From: CAYLLN01 sp036496265
GTDB lineage: Bacteria > Planctomycetota > Planctomycetia > Pirellulales > Pirellulaceae
DNA length: 23,946 bases
NCBI GenBank assembly: GCA_036496265.1
Contig: DASXLL010000275.1
Coordinates: 1-23,946 of the forward strand
Direction: 5' to 3'
Every line of letters begins with the position of its first letter. Position 1 is the stretch's first letter. Both the position numbers and the translations under genes were made by a program. Positions 1-8,006 of this stretch are shown piece after piece. The notes beneath the pieces were generated by a model. It ran no database searches, was not told the origin of the DNA, and was given only the letters and a program-made list of their open reading frames with translations.

Positions 1-246
1 AGCGTCGGCATCGTCGATGGCAAACCGTGCCTGGACCTCGACTACAAGCAAGACGTCGATGCTGAAGTGGATATGAACGTCGTCATGACCGGCAGCGGCC
101 GATTTGTCGAGCTGCAAGGTACCGGTGAGGAGGCGACATTCGGCGACGACGATTTAAGCGCGCTAATCAAGCCCGCCAAAAGCGGCATTCGCGAATTACG
201 AGATCTGCAAAAAAAGGCGCTGGGAAAAGCGTGGCCGTTCGGTTAG
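1..246 (+). CDS. rph: Ribonuclease PH, C-terminal part (cut by window edge)
   Basis: This is the last 81 codons of a gene that begins before the window. The reading frame is open from base 1 and stops with TAG at 244-246. The residues SVGIVDGKPCLDLDY, then DAEVDMNVVMTG and GRFVELQGTGE, match the conserved C-terminal core of RNase PH. That enzyme is the cytoplasmic phosphorolytic 3'-to-5' exoribonuclease that trims tRNA 3' ends. The tail (IRELRDLQKKAL) is the usual C-terminal helix. The gene converges on csrA with only 5 bases between the stops, so the two transcripts must overlap at their ends. The family call is firm; the N-terminal half cannot be judged here. Confidence 0.93.
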   Translation, partial: SVGIVDGKPCLDLDYKQDVDAEVDMNVVMTGSGRFVELQGTGEEATFGDDDLSALIKPAKSGIRELRDLQKKALGKAWPFG

Positions 247-251
247 CGAAA

Positions 252-446
252 TCAGGTGGTAGCAGGCGGCGTGGTATCCGCGCTGTGCCGCCGCATCGCA
301 TCCAAAACTTCCTGGCGGTGCACGGGCACTTCGCTCGGAGCTTCGATTCCCAAACGCACTTTGTCGCCGCGAACTTCGACGACCGTGATGACGATGTTGT
401 CGCCAATCACAATGCGCTCGTCGCGTTTTCGAGATAGCACAAGCAT
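252..446 (-). CDS. csrA: Carbon storage regulator CsrA
   Basis: A 64-residue protein starting MLVLSRKRDERIVIGDNI, the hallmark N-terminus of CsrA/RsmA. CsrA is a homodimeric RNA-binding protein that binds GGA-containing hairpin loops in mRNA leaders and alters translation or stability. The conserved GDKVRLGIEAP and VPVHRQEV segments form the RNA-binding face. The frame stays open upstream to 590, but those residues are unlike CsrA. The ATG at 446 has AGGAAG about 10 bases upstream and gives the normal family length, so that start is used. The tail after EVLDAMRR is short and polar, as expected. It stands alone, tail to tail with rph. In some bacteria csrA sits with flagellar genes; none is visible here. 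Confidence 0.95.
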   Translation of the reverse strand: MLVLSRKRDERIVIGDNIVITVVEVRGDKVRLGIEAPSEVPVHRQEVLDAMRRHSADTTPPATT

Positions 447-694
447 GCTAGCACCGCTTCCTGACCTTGGTGTCAACTCATGCAAACCTTTACCACCTCT
501 AATTTTAGGAGGGATGAAGGGGCGGTTAAGCTTTGAAGTTAGGAAAGGCATTCGACAGCCAGAAGCTGTCGCAATCCGGTGGATCCACAATGCGAGTTAT
601 CCGATCATAAACCTTTAAGGCAAAAGGATTTATGACATCCACGGGCAGGCGGGACCCGGGCGTGGGGCGAAGCGCCAGCAAGTCGGGTGCCGCT

Positions 695-1573
695 TCAGGA
701 CACTTTGTCGCAAAGCAAAGGAAAGAATTGTCCGGCCATTGTTTGACCCTTAGGAATCGGCGGCACTCCACCTAATAGCGGCTCATCGCTATCGCTTTTT
801 ACACCGTCGCGGAATGCGTTGATCACTGTCGCTCGCCGCGGCCGCTCCACGCGGTTAGCAAAACTGCCATGAACCATCAGCGGATGGTGAAACGAGCATT
901 CACCGGCTTTCAGCTCGATGGCGACGGGATGCGTGAACTGCTCCCACTGCGCCGGCGAAAGAACCTCCTTGATCGCGTCCATGTTGCCGGCCAACCCCGT
1001 GATCGGCAGTAGGTCCCAGCGATGACTACCAGGCACATAATGCACGCAGCCGTTGTCGCGCGTACTCTCATCGAGGCCGATCCAACACGTTAAGTGCGCC
1101 ATCGGCTTCGTGCGCGTCCAATATGAATAATCTTGATGCCAGGCGACGACGCCGCCGTGCTTCGCTGGTTTGCAGAACAATTGATCGTGCCAAAAGCGAA
1201 CGGCGCCATCGAGCAATTGACTCGCCGCTGTAGTAAACGCCGGATGCCAGAGAATGTCGTGAAACCCTGGACGAATCCGCCACGCGCCGAGGGCGTGAAA
1301 GAGCACCGTATCCGGCTTGGCCGATTCATTGGTGTGGTATTCGTACCACAGCTCATGGCCCGGATGCGTGGGATCGAAGAATTCGATCAGCTCCGCCCGG
1401 AGCTTGGCAATTTGTTCATCCGTCAAAATCCGCACGCCCGCCAAATAACCCTGCTCGTGATAAAACGCGACTTGTTCGTCGCTCAGCTTGAACTTCTGCC
1501 ACTCGGACGCCGTTTTGGGGAGCGAAACGAGATCGCCGACAAGGTCGTGGCGGGTCGATAGGTCGATGCTCAT
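695..1573 (-). CDS. Phytanoyl-CoA dioxygenase (PhyH) family protein
   Basis: A 292-residue protein of the PhyH superfamily: Fe(II)/2-oxoglutarate-dependent oxygenases with a double-stranded beta-helix fold. The iron-binding facial triad is visible as H146-Q-D148 (in AWHQDYSYW) and H235 (in LMVHGSFAN). R244, in RPRRATVINAF, is placed to bind 2-oxoglutarate. NGCVHYVPGSHRWDLLP is a characteristic PhyH segment. The ATG at 1573 is preferred over an upstream in-frame start at 1609 because GAGAG lies just upstream and the extra residues look non-native. The substrate cannot be read from sequence; planctomycetes carry many PhyH paralogues. It diverges from the esterase gene at 1627 with about 53 bases between, so the two may share a promoter region. 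Confidence 0.9.
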   Translation of the reverse strand: MSIDLSTRHDLVGDLVSLPKTASEWQKFKLSDEQVAFYHEQGYLAGVRILTDEQIAKLRAELIEFFDPTHPGHELWYEYHTNESAKPDTVLFHALGAWRIRPGFHDILWHPAFTTAASQLLDGAVRFWHDQLFCKPAKHGGVVAWHQDYSYWTRTKPMAHLTCWIGLDESTRDNGCVHYVPGSHRWDLLPITGLAGNMDAIKEVLSPAQWEQFTHPVAIELKAGECSFHHPLMVHGSFANRVERPRRATVINAFRDGVKSDSDEPLLGGVPPIPKGQTMAGQFFPLLCDKVS

Positions 1574-1626
1574 CGAAAAACTCTCGCGACTGTTGCAGAC
1601 ATTCTTCAATGGGATAGCATGAGGGC

Positions 1627-2508
1627 ATGAAAACCATCTGGCAATTGGTCACTTGTTATTTGCTTGTTGTTTTTAGCTTCATTGCCACGGCGGCCGAGCC
1701 AAAAACGGAGTTGCTCTGGCCCCAGGGCGCGCCGGAAGCAAAAGGTGACGACGCGAAAGACAAGCCGACGCTGATTATCTATCTCCCGGAAAAGCCGAGC
1801 GGCGTCGGAATCGTGATTTGTCCCGGTGGCGGCTATGGCGGTCTGGCCATGGACCACGAAGGCCATCAGATCGGCCGCTGGCTCAACGACAACGGCATTG
1901 CCGGCTTTATCTGTGACTATCGCCACCGCAATAAGGGTTATGGCCATCCCGCTCCGCTTCAGGACGCCCAGCGAGCGATACGCACCGTCCGCTCGCGAGC
2001 CAAAGAGTTCGGTGTCGATCCCACCAAGGTCGGCATCCTCGGCTTTTCCGCGGGCGGCCACTTGTGCTCGACGGCAGTCACGCATTTTGACAGCGGCGAT
2101 TCAAAATCCGACGATTCCGTGATGCGCGAAAGCTCGCGGCCCGATTTCGGCGTGCTTTGCTATCCCGTGATCGCCTTCGATCAGCCGTTCACGCATAAGG
2201 GCTCGCAGAAGAACCTGCTCGGCGAAGGCGCCGCGGCCGATCAAGTCGCCAGTCTCTCGAATGAGCGGCAAGTCACCGACCAAACGCCACCCTGCTTCCT
2301 TTGGCACACCTGGGAAGACAAAGGCGTGCCGCCGGAGAATAGCGTCGTCTTTTATCAAGCGCTGCTCGCTCACAAGATTCCCAGCGAGTTGCATGTTTTC
2401 GAGAAAGGCCGGCATGGGCTCGGCTTGGCTAAAGACACGCCCGGCACATCCACCTGGCCCGACCTGTGCATTGCGTGGCTCAAAAACAGAGGCGTTCTGG
2501 CTCGCTAA
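1627..2508 (+). CDS. Secreted alpha/beta hydrolase, acetyl-esterase-like (BD-FAE type)
   Basis: A 293-residue exported alpha/beta hydrolase. Residues 1-22 form a signal peptide ending near TAA. CPGGGYGGLAMDHEG (65-79) is the oxyanion-hole loop typical of BD-FAE and acetyl-xylan-esterase-like enzymes. The nucleophile is S141 in GFSAGGHL. The likely acid is D231 in LWHTWEDKGVP and the likely base H263 in KGRHGLGLA. Such enzymes de-acetylate or de-esterify carbohydrates, outside the cytoplasm in this case; the actual substrate is unknown. The mature domain length is normal. A GAGGG tract lies only 2 bases before the ATG, so the ribosome site is not convincing, though no better start is seen. It is divergent to PhyH and precedes the polymerase-like gene on the same strand with a 42-base gap, so cotranscription is possible. 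Confidence 0.88.
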   Translation: MKTIWQLVTCYLLVVFSFIATAAEPKTELLWPQGAPEAKGDDAKDKPTLIIYLPEKPSGVGIVICPGGGYGGLAMDHEGHQIGRWLNDNGIAGFICDYRHRNKGYGHPAPLQDAQRAIRTVRSRAKEFGVDPTKVGILGFSAGGHLCSTAVTHFDSGDSKSDDSVMRESSRPDFGVLCYPVIAFDQPFTHKGSQKNLLGEGAAADQVASLSNERQVTDQTPPCFLWHTWEDKGVPPENSVVFYQALLAHKIPSELHVFEKGRHGLGLAKDTPGTSTWPDLCIAWLKNRGVLAR

Positions 2509-2550
2509 TTCTGGTGGCCTCCGGCAACGTTTGAAGCGAGCAAAGCCGTC

Positions 2551-4908
2551 ATGTCTCACAAGCGGCGGGAAGAGCGGCGGCAGCGGCAACCCGCGCAAGA
2601 CGGCGAAATCCGCTGGGCAGCGGTCTTGCGGGCGATCGTGCTTAGCGGCGGTGTTGCCCTGCTTGTGATCGCCGCGATGGTGCCAAGCGAGGCAGCCGTC
2701 TCCGGCGGAACCTATGCTCCACTCGCCGCCGGCTGGTGCTTGCTGCTGGTCATTTACGCCGCGTCGCTATGCTTGGATGAGCGTCCCGAGATACGCGTCG
2801 GCTGGACGGAGTTCACCGGCCTGGCGCTCGTCGGCTGGCACTCGCTCGCGGCGATGGTGTCGCTTGGTCATACCAATGGCCGACAGACGCTCAATGCCCA
2901 CTGGTTGATTCTCGGCTATGGCCTGACCGCGCTCCTTCTGCGCCAGACCATTCGTACCACGAAAGAGGCCAAAAGCCTCGTCGCAGCAATGATTTGGCTA
3001 GCGACTCTGCTCGCCAGCCTCGGTTTGTACCAATACTTTTACAGCGCGCCTCTCCGACGCACCGAATACGAGCGCGACCCGGAAAAATTTCTCGAGGCCG
3101 AGCAGATTCCCACCGACAAAGATTCGCCGCTGCGGCAGCAATTCGAGAATCGCATCCGCAGTGTCGAGCCGCTCGCGACATTCGGCCTGACCAATTCGCT
3201 GGCCGGTGTGCTCGCGCCGTGGCTCATCGGCGTGCTGGCGATCGGTTATGCCTGCTTTCGCAGCGGCGGACAATGGCGCACGGTGATTGCGATGTTACTC
3301 ATCGCCGCGATTCTGGCTGCTTGTCTGCTTTTGACGAAGAGTCGCACGGCTTACTTGGCGACAATCGCCGGCGTGGTGCTCTTGGCTTTATTCGGTGGTC
3401 GCAGGTCGCGTTCCTCTTGGCTGAATTGGCAAATTCCAGCCGGACTGGCCGCCGCAACTGTCGTGCTGGGGCTGGCCGCCGTATTTTTCGGCGGACTCGA
3501 CCTCCAAGTGCTCACCGAAGCCCCTAAATCAGTCCTCTATCGCATCGAATACTGGCGCGCGACGGCCAAAATCATCGCCCAATATCCGGTATTTGGCTGC
3601 GGGCCCGGCAATTTTCAGGAGGCTTACACGGCGTTCAAGCTGCCCGAGGCCAGCGAGACACCAGCCGACCCGCATAATTTTCTCCTAGAGATCTGGGCCA
3701 CGGCTGGAACGCCGGCTGTACTGCTGCTGCTCGCCCTGCTGGTTGCCTTCGCCGCCGACATTGCGGCGATTCAACATCTACGGAATGTCAAAACCCCGGT
3801 CGACGATGACCAACCTGTAGCCGACCCCAAATGGCTCGTGCTCGCCGGCGCGATGGTCGGTTTGCTCGTCTCGGCGCCGGTCGGCTCAGCACTCGGCTAT
3901 CCGCTCGACAGCGTCAGCCTCACCTTGCGCTCGCTACCCCAAGTTTGGCTGCTCGGCATTCCGCTGCTGGCAGCGATCTGGTGGTCGCTCAATCGTTGGC
4001 TCGACTGTGAGCTCGACACTGGCGAATTGCCGCTGAGCGCGACGATCGTCCCGCAACTTGTCCTGCTCATCAATTTGCTGGCCGCGGGTGCAATGGTTTT
4101 CCCGGCTGTCATTTCCACGGCGTTGGTTTTAGTGCCGGTCGCCCTTTGCATCGCCGGCTTGAATGCGCGTCATGAAACAGTAGCTCGGACCAGCCCTAGA
4201 TCACCAGCGCTGCCGATTCAGTTGAAGCCTTCGGTGCTCTTCGGCGGCTTGGCTCTGATCGGCGCGCTGCTGTTAACCGTGACGTGCTTCTATACCGAGT
4301 ACTATCCTGTCCTCAACGGCCATCGCGCGCTGGCCGAAGCGATGTACCGCCTGGAAATCAAGGACTACCGCGAAGCGCCGGGAAAGCTGATCGCGGCAGC
4401 CGAGGCCGACAGCCTCGCGCCGGAGCCCCGCCGCCTGTTGGCCGAGCTGCTGCTCGGCCGCTGGGAAGCAACCGAATCGCCGCACGACTGGCAAGATTTT
4501 TCTGAAACAGCTGACGCTTACCGCCAGCTCGATCCGCGTCATCACGCCGCTTCGTACACCCGCGGGACGTGGTTTTTAACGGCCTGGAAAAAGTCCGGCC
4601 ACCGCCAGGACCTCGACGTGGCGCTCGCGGCCTTCCGCGAAGCCATCCAGCGGTATCCCAATCACGCCTTTTATCATGCACAATTGGCTTGGGGGCTGCA
4701 TTTGGCCGGAGACGATGCCGCCGCCCGCAAGGAAGCCGAAATCGCACTGAATCTCGACCAAAAGATGCCCCATCAAGAGCAAAAATTGGCCCGCCGGCAC
4801 GTGGCCGACCCCGACCCAAACGCCAAGCCGCCCCGGGCGTTTCTGGTCGAGAACGCCGAACAGACGGCCCAGCGGCTGCGTATTATCGCGGTGGAGGAAA
4901 AGCCATGA
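2551..4908 (+). CDS. O-antigen ligase/polymerase family membrane protein with C-terminal TPR-like region
   Basis: A 785-residue polytopic inner-membrane protein. After a basic N-terminus (1-20) come about ten hydrophobic segments up to residue ~590. Residues 326-380 carry the Wzy/WaaL signature: YRIEYWRATAKII, PVFGCGPGNF, then PADPHNFLLE, including the HN pair typical of the large periplasmic loop. The remaining ~190 residues are soluble and helical with TPR-like repeats (for example HRALAEAMYRLEIKDY and ALAAFREAIQRYPNHAFYHAQLAW). Family members polymerise or ligate lipid-linked glycans, or glycosylate pilins, but no glycosyltransferase lies nearby, so the substrate is open. Its stop overlaps the DUF1573 start (ATGA at 4905-4908), implying translational coupling. 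Confidence 0.85.
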   Translation: MSHKRREERRQRQPAQDGEIRWAAVLRAIVLSGGVALLVIAAMVPSEAAVSGGTYAPLAAGWCLLLVIYAASLCLDERPEIRVGWTEFTGLALVGWHSLAAMVSLGHTNGRQTLNAHWLILGYGLTALLLRQTIRTTKEAKSLVAAMIWLATLLASLGLYQYFYSAPLRRTEYERDPEKFLEAEQIPTDKDSPLRQQFENRIRSVEPLATFGLTNSLAGVLAPWLIGVLAIGYACFRSGGQWRTVIAMLLIAAILAACLLLTKSRTAYLATIAGVVLLALFGGRRSRSSWLNWQIPAGLAAATVVLGLAAVFFGGLDLQVLTEAPKSVLYRIEYWRATAKIIAQYPVFGCGPGNFQEAYTAFKLPEASETPADPHNFLLEIWATAGTPAVLLLLALLVAFAADIAAIQHLRNVKTPVDDDQPVADPKWLVLAGAMVGLLVSAPVGSALGYPLDSVSLTLRSLPQVWLLGIPLLAAIWWSLNRWLDCELDTGELPLSATIVPQLVLLINLLAAGAMVFPAVISTALVLVPVALCIAGLNARHETVARTSPRSPALPIQLKPSVLFGGLALIGALLLTVTCFYTEYYPVLNGHRALAEAMYRLEIKDYREAPGKLIAAAEADSLAPEPRRLLAELLLGRWEATESPHDWQDFSETADAYRQLDPRHHAASYTRGTWFLTAWKKSGHRQDLDVALAAFREAIQRYPNHAFYHAQLAWGLHLAGDDAAARKEAEIALNLDQKMPHQEQKLARRHVADPDPNAKPPRAFLVENAEQTAQRLRIIAVEEKP
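4893..4897 (+). promoter_or_regulatory. Shine-Dalgarno site for the DUF1573 gene
   Basis: GGAGG, 7 bases before the ATG at 4905 and lying within the end of the upstream coding sequence. It decides the start: the frame stays open back to 4569, but that part overlaps the polymerase-like gene in another frame and encodes low-complexity Arg/Pro-rich sequence. Confidence 0.75.
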
Positions 4909-6071
4909 AAGCCACCATTTTTGGAATAATCGCTCTCGTTCTGGGCATTGCCACGGGCGTCGCCTGGACGCGGCAGGAATTCGCCCACGAGGCGGTTCCC
5001 GTCGATCTCACTCCGGTGACCATAACCAAGGCTGGCAAGCCGAGCCGGCCAACAATCGGCCCTAAGGTCACGATCGTCAGTGGCGAGCGCCATGACTTCG
5101 GCGCGATGGAGCGAAACGCCCACGGCAAGCATGCCTACATCGTCCGCAACGACGGCGACGCGCCGCTGGAGCTTTCGACAGGTCAGGTGAGCTGCGGTGT
5201 TTGCATCAAAGTGTTCGCGGTTGCGAAGCCAATTCTTGCGCCTGGCGAGCAGACGGATGTGCATATCGAGTGGGATGTGAAAACAGGCGACGCGAAATTC
5301 GAGCAATCGGGCCCGCTGAACACAAACGACCCGCTGAAGCCGTCGGTCCATCTTTCGCTCACCGGCCAGGTGATCGACAACGTGCGCGTCGATCGGCCCG
5401 ACGTTCACTTCCACGACCTCTCGCCGAGCGAGTCCGCCACCGCCAGCGTCAACGTCTATGCCTTCAAGGAAGGCGATTTCAAAATTGAGTCCACTGATTT
5501 TACCATTCCCCGCGTGGGCAGATTCCTCGGCGCAAATGTCACACCGCTCACCGATTCCGAACTCGCTAGCGAGCCGAAAGCCAAATCCGGATACAAGGTG
5601 ACGATCGACGTGAAGCCCGGCTTGCCGCAGGGCGATTTCGAGGACACGTTGCAAATCACGACGAACCAAACCACCGACCCGCTGTCGGTGAAAGTCATCG
5701 GCAACATCGCCAGCGATATCTTGCTGATGGGGCCGAACGTCATTCGCGAAAAATCGCTGATCAACCTTCCCGCGATTTCGCAAGCGACTGGCAAGAAGCA
5801 CACAGTCTATCTCATCGTCAAAGGCCCGCACCGCGACGACACCAACGTCACCATCGACTCGATTGAGCCGAAAAAGGACTTTTCCGCAACGCTCGGCGAG
5901 CCGATTCACGACACGCCGAAGACGAAGCGCTATCCCATTACCATCGAAATTCCGCCCGGCGCCGCTCCCGGCACCTACGGCGACGGCTCTTACGCCCATA
6001 TCCACGTGAAAACCACGCATCCCGAAATCAAAGACATTGATATTCGCGTCCGCTACGTCGTTCGGGAATAA
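4905..6071 (+). CDS. DUF1573-domain exported/membrane-anchored protein
   Basis: A 388-residue protein with one N-terminal hydrophobic segment (residues 4-21), acting as an uncleaved anchor or signal peptide. Residues ~53-155 match DUF1573: HDFGAMERNAHGKHAYIVRNDGDAPLEL, here split by family convention into the HDFG start and the RNDGDAPL strand, with a C97-G-V-C100 pair, then a proline-glycine turn (ILAPGEQTDVHIEW) and TNDPLKPSVHLSLTG. DUF1573 is an Ig-like ASH/MSP-type beta-sandwich, common in planctomycetes and Bacteroidetes and of unknown biochemical role. The rest (~160-388) reads as further beta-sandwich domains (TTNQTTDPLSVKVIG). The ATG overlaps the upstream stop. A strong hairpin begins 16 bases after the TAA. 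Confidence 0.85.
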   Translation: MKATIFGIIALVLGIATGVAWTRQEFAHEAVPVDLTPVTITKAGKPSRPTIGPKVTIVSGERHDFGAMERNAHGKHAYIVRNDGDAPLELSTGQVSCGVCIKVFAVAKPILAPGEQTDVHIEWDVKTGDAKFEQSGPLNTNDPLKPSVHLSLTGQVIDNVRVDRPDVHFHDLSPSESATASVNVYAFKEGDFKIESTDFTIPRVGRFLGANVTPLTDSELASEPKAKSGYKVTIDVKPGLPQGDFEDTLQITTNQTTDPLSVKVIGNIASDILLMGPNVIREKSLINLPAISQATGKKHTVYLIVKGPHRDDTNVTIDSIEPKKDFSATLGEPIHDTPKTKRYPITIEIPPGAAPGTYGDGSYAHIHVKTTHPEIKDIDIRVRYVVRE

Positions 6072-6086
6072 TCTACTCCTTATTAG

Positions 6087-6108
6087 CCGGGACCAAACTT
6101 GGTCCCGG
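6087..6108 (+). repeat. Dispersed hairpin repeat, family A, copy 1
   Basis: A palindrome with stem CCGGGACCA, loop AACT and complementary arm TGGTCCCGG, preceded by TTATTAG. It starts 16 bases after the stop of the DUF1573 gene, in the same sense. Related copies are at 9171-9191, 20811-20832, 20866-20887 and 21660-21681. There is no U-tract directly after it, so it is not a textbook intrinsic terminator, although a terminator or 3'-end stabiliser role fits its position. Confidence 0.85.
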
Positions 6109-6133
6109 AAGCCGGTTTTCATCAAGGACGATC

Positions 6134-7789
6134 ATGCCGCGCGTTTCTACCGCTATTCGCCTTTCACGCTTGGCACCCCTCATCTGTGTAGCGCTATTGG
6201 CGATTGGCGGGTGTGAAAAACCAGCGGCCCAGCAGCAAACTACGCGAAAGGAGCGTGGGTTTCAGCCGGGACCGGGTGAACCTCTCGAAGAATCGACTCA
6301 GCCGGCCGTTGCGGCCGCGCCGGCCGCTCCACCTGCCCCAGTCGCTTCCGCTGCCTCCGAACCGTCTGCTCCTGCCGACGCTCCACCGCCCAAGCCATCC
6401 TTTGCCGATTGGCCCAAGCCCACCGCTGTCATCGTCGCCACCGGGCAATTGATGGGCTATATCGAGCCCTGCGGCTGTTCGGGCCTGGAAAACCAAAAAG
6501 GCGGCCTCGCGCGGCGGCACACACTCATTCGGCAACTGGCCAACGATCGCGGCTGGAATGTCGTGCCGCTCGACGTCGGCAGCCAGGTCAAACGCTTCGG
6601 CAAGCAGCAGGAAGTGAAGTTTGCCAGTGTCGTGCAGGGCCTGCGGACGATGGACTACCAGGCGTTTACGCTGGGTGAAGGCGATCTGCGCCTCACTCCC
6701 GGAGAATTGCTCGCGGCACTCGCCAGTAATGACGGAACCATTCGCGAAGTCGTGGATAGCAACGTTGCCGTGCTCGCGCGAGACCTAATGCCCAGGTCGC
6801 TGGTCGTCGAAGCGGGCGGCCTCAAGATCGGCGTCACGGCGGTTCTCGGCGAAAAATTCGAGCAGCGGCTGCGCGGCGATGAGCTCGTGCATCAGCCGCC
6901 GGCGACGGCGCTCGCAATCGCGATGAACGAGTTGCAGTCGCAAAAGTGTGATTTCTACGTGCTGCTCGCTCATGCGCCGATCGAAGAAGCGCGGGCGCTG
7001 GCCAAGGAATCACCGATTTTCGATCTGGTCATCGCCTCCGGCGACACCAATCTGCCGACGCACGAATTGGAGGCGGTCGAAGGAACTAAAGCCAAGCTGA
7101 TGCAAGTCGGCCTGAAGGCCATGGATGCGGGTGTCATTGGTATTTATCCGGGTCAGGATCCACCACTGCGCTATGAAAGCGTCCCGCTGGATTCGCGATT
7201 CGCCGATTCACCCGAAATGCTGAAGCTGCTGGCCGATTATCAAGACCAGCTTAAGGAATTGGGGCTGGAGGAACTCGGCGCGAAACCCCAGCCGGCGCCA
7301 AGCGGCCGAAAATTCGTTGGCAGCGAGACCTGCGGCGAGTGCCATGCGAAGGCCCTGGCCAAATGGAAGGAAACGCCGCATTCGCATGCGACGCAGTCGT
7401 TGGTTGAGCCGCCGAACAGCCGGGCTTCAATTCCCCGTCATTTCGATCCCGAATGCATTAGCTGCCACGTCACCGGCTGGGAGCCACAGCAGCACTATCC
7501 GTTCGAATCAGGCTATCTAAGCCTGGAAAAAACGCCCGCTCTAACCAATGTCGGCTGCGAAAACTGCCACGGACCGGGCAGCGCCCATGTGGCGGCCGAA
7601 AACAGCGCGGGAAGTCTTTCAGCCGACCAGATTTCCAAGCTTCGCGAGTCCATGCGGCTGCCCCTGGCGGGCGAAGCTGCCGAGAAGAAATGCGCGGAAT
7701 GCCACGATCTGGATAACAGCCCCGAGTTCCACAAAGACGGGGCATTCGAGCGGTATTGGAAAAAGATTGAACACCTCGGTAAAGATTAG
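6134..7789 (+). CDS. Lipoprotein: UshA-like domain fused to tetrahaem cytochrome c554-like domain
   Basis: A 551-residue envelope protein. Residues 1-27 are a lipoprotein signal ending IGGC27. An Ala/Pro-rich linker follows to ~90. Residues ~95-355 resemble the metallophosphatase/UshA-like fold: ATGQLMGYIEPCGC, then ENQKGGLARR, LDVGS, and the late segment YVLLAHAP. The EPCGC...GGLARR signature (C113, C115) is one I associate with UshA-like proteins that in some bacteria carry selenocysteine; here both are ordinary TGC/TGT cysteines. Residues 395-551 hold four c-type haem motifs: C400GECH, C441ISCH, C475ENCH and C520AECH, as in cytochrome c554-type proteins. Maturation needs the periplasmic haem-lyase system. 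It follows the DUF1573 gene by 62 bases, separated by a hairpin. Confidence 0.85.
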   Translation: MPRVSTAIRLSRLAPLICVALLAIGGCEKPAAQQQTTRKERGFQPGPGEPLEESTQPAVAAAPAAPPAPVASAASEPSAPADAPPPKPSFADWPKPTAVIVATGQLMGYIEPCGCSGLENQKGGLARRHTLIRQLANDRGWNVVPLDVGSQVKRFGKQQEVKFASVVQGLRTMDYQAFTLGEGDLRLTPGELLAALASNDGTIREVVDSNVAVLARDLMPRSLVVEAGGLKIGVTAVLGEKFEQRLRGDELVHQPPATALAIAMNELQSQKCDFYVLLAHAPIEEARALAKESPIFDLVIASGDTNLPTHELEAVEGTKAKLMQVGLKAMDAGVIGIYPGQDPPLRYESVPLDSRFADSPEMLKLLADYQDQLKELGLEELGAKPQPAPSGRKFVGSETCGECHAKALAKWKETPHSHATQSLVEPPNSRASIPRHFDPECISCHVTGWEPQQHYPFESGYLSLEKTPALTNVGCENCHGPGSAHVAAENSAGSLSADQISKLRESMRLPLAGEAAEKKCAECHDLDNSPEFHKDGAFERYWKKIEHLGKD

Positions 7790-7805
7790 TAGACCGTTCA
7801 AGAGC

Positions 7806-7883
7806 AGATTTGGGCTAGCACCGGACTCGGCACACAAACCCGAAGCGTGAGCGAGGGGCTTGGCAGCCAAAACGCCCAAATCT
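7806..7883. repeat. Small element with perfect 10-bp terminal inverted repeats
   Basis: AGATTTGGGC at 7806-7815 is the exact inverted complement of GCCCAAATCT at 7874-7883. Between them, at 7837-7856, sits an ACCCGAAGCGTGAGCGAGG motif, nearly the same as the core of the tandem repeat at 14307-14396. The element lies between two convergent genes. It has no coding capacity and looks like a nested, MITE-like palindromic repeat. Confidence 0.6.
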
Positions 7884-7937
7884 TGGCAATCTTCATCCCA
7901 AAAAGTTGGATTGACTGACTACTAGATTGCCAAAAGT

Positions 7938-8004
7938 CTAACGCAGAGGCGCAAAGGCGCAGAGGACGGACAGGTTGAATTCTCCGCGCCTCCGCGTGAG
8001 ATTT
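7938..8004. repeat. Imperfect inverted repeat between convergent genes
   Basis: AACGCAGAGGCGCAAAGGCG is followed about 40 bases later by CTCCGCGCCTCCGCGTGAG, whose reverse complement matches it closely. The pair forms a long imperfect hairpin just past the 3' end of the hydrolase gene at 8007. I recall this CGCAGAGGCGC wording as a frequent dispersed repeat in planctomycetes and some other bacteria. It may act as a bidirectional terminator. Confidence 0.6.
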
Positions 8005-8006
8005 CT

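Noticed and set aside
471..476. TTGACA on the minus strand as a -35 box for csrA
   Set aside because: A -10 element at normal spacing would fall on the start codon, so this is unlikely to be the working promoter.
447..590. Upstream extension of csrA
   Set aside because: CsrA almost invariably starts MLVL; the extra residues are unlike the family and the internal ATG has an AGGAAG site.
4569..4904. Upstream extension of the DUF1573 frame by 112 codons
   Set aside because: It overlaps the polymerase-like gene in another frame, is Arg/Pro-rich, and the ATG at 4905 has a good ribosome site and begins a hydrophobic signal/anchor.
6087..6108. Classical intrinsic terminator
   Set aside because: No run of U follows the stem, so it is listed as a repeat with a possible terminator role.
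4773..6125. A 450-codon open frame on the minus strand opposite the DUF1573 gene
   Set aside because: It is antisense to a well-supported gene, is Arg/Val/Asp-rich with no family motifs, and has no ribosome site. It is a GC-skew shadow.
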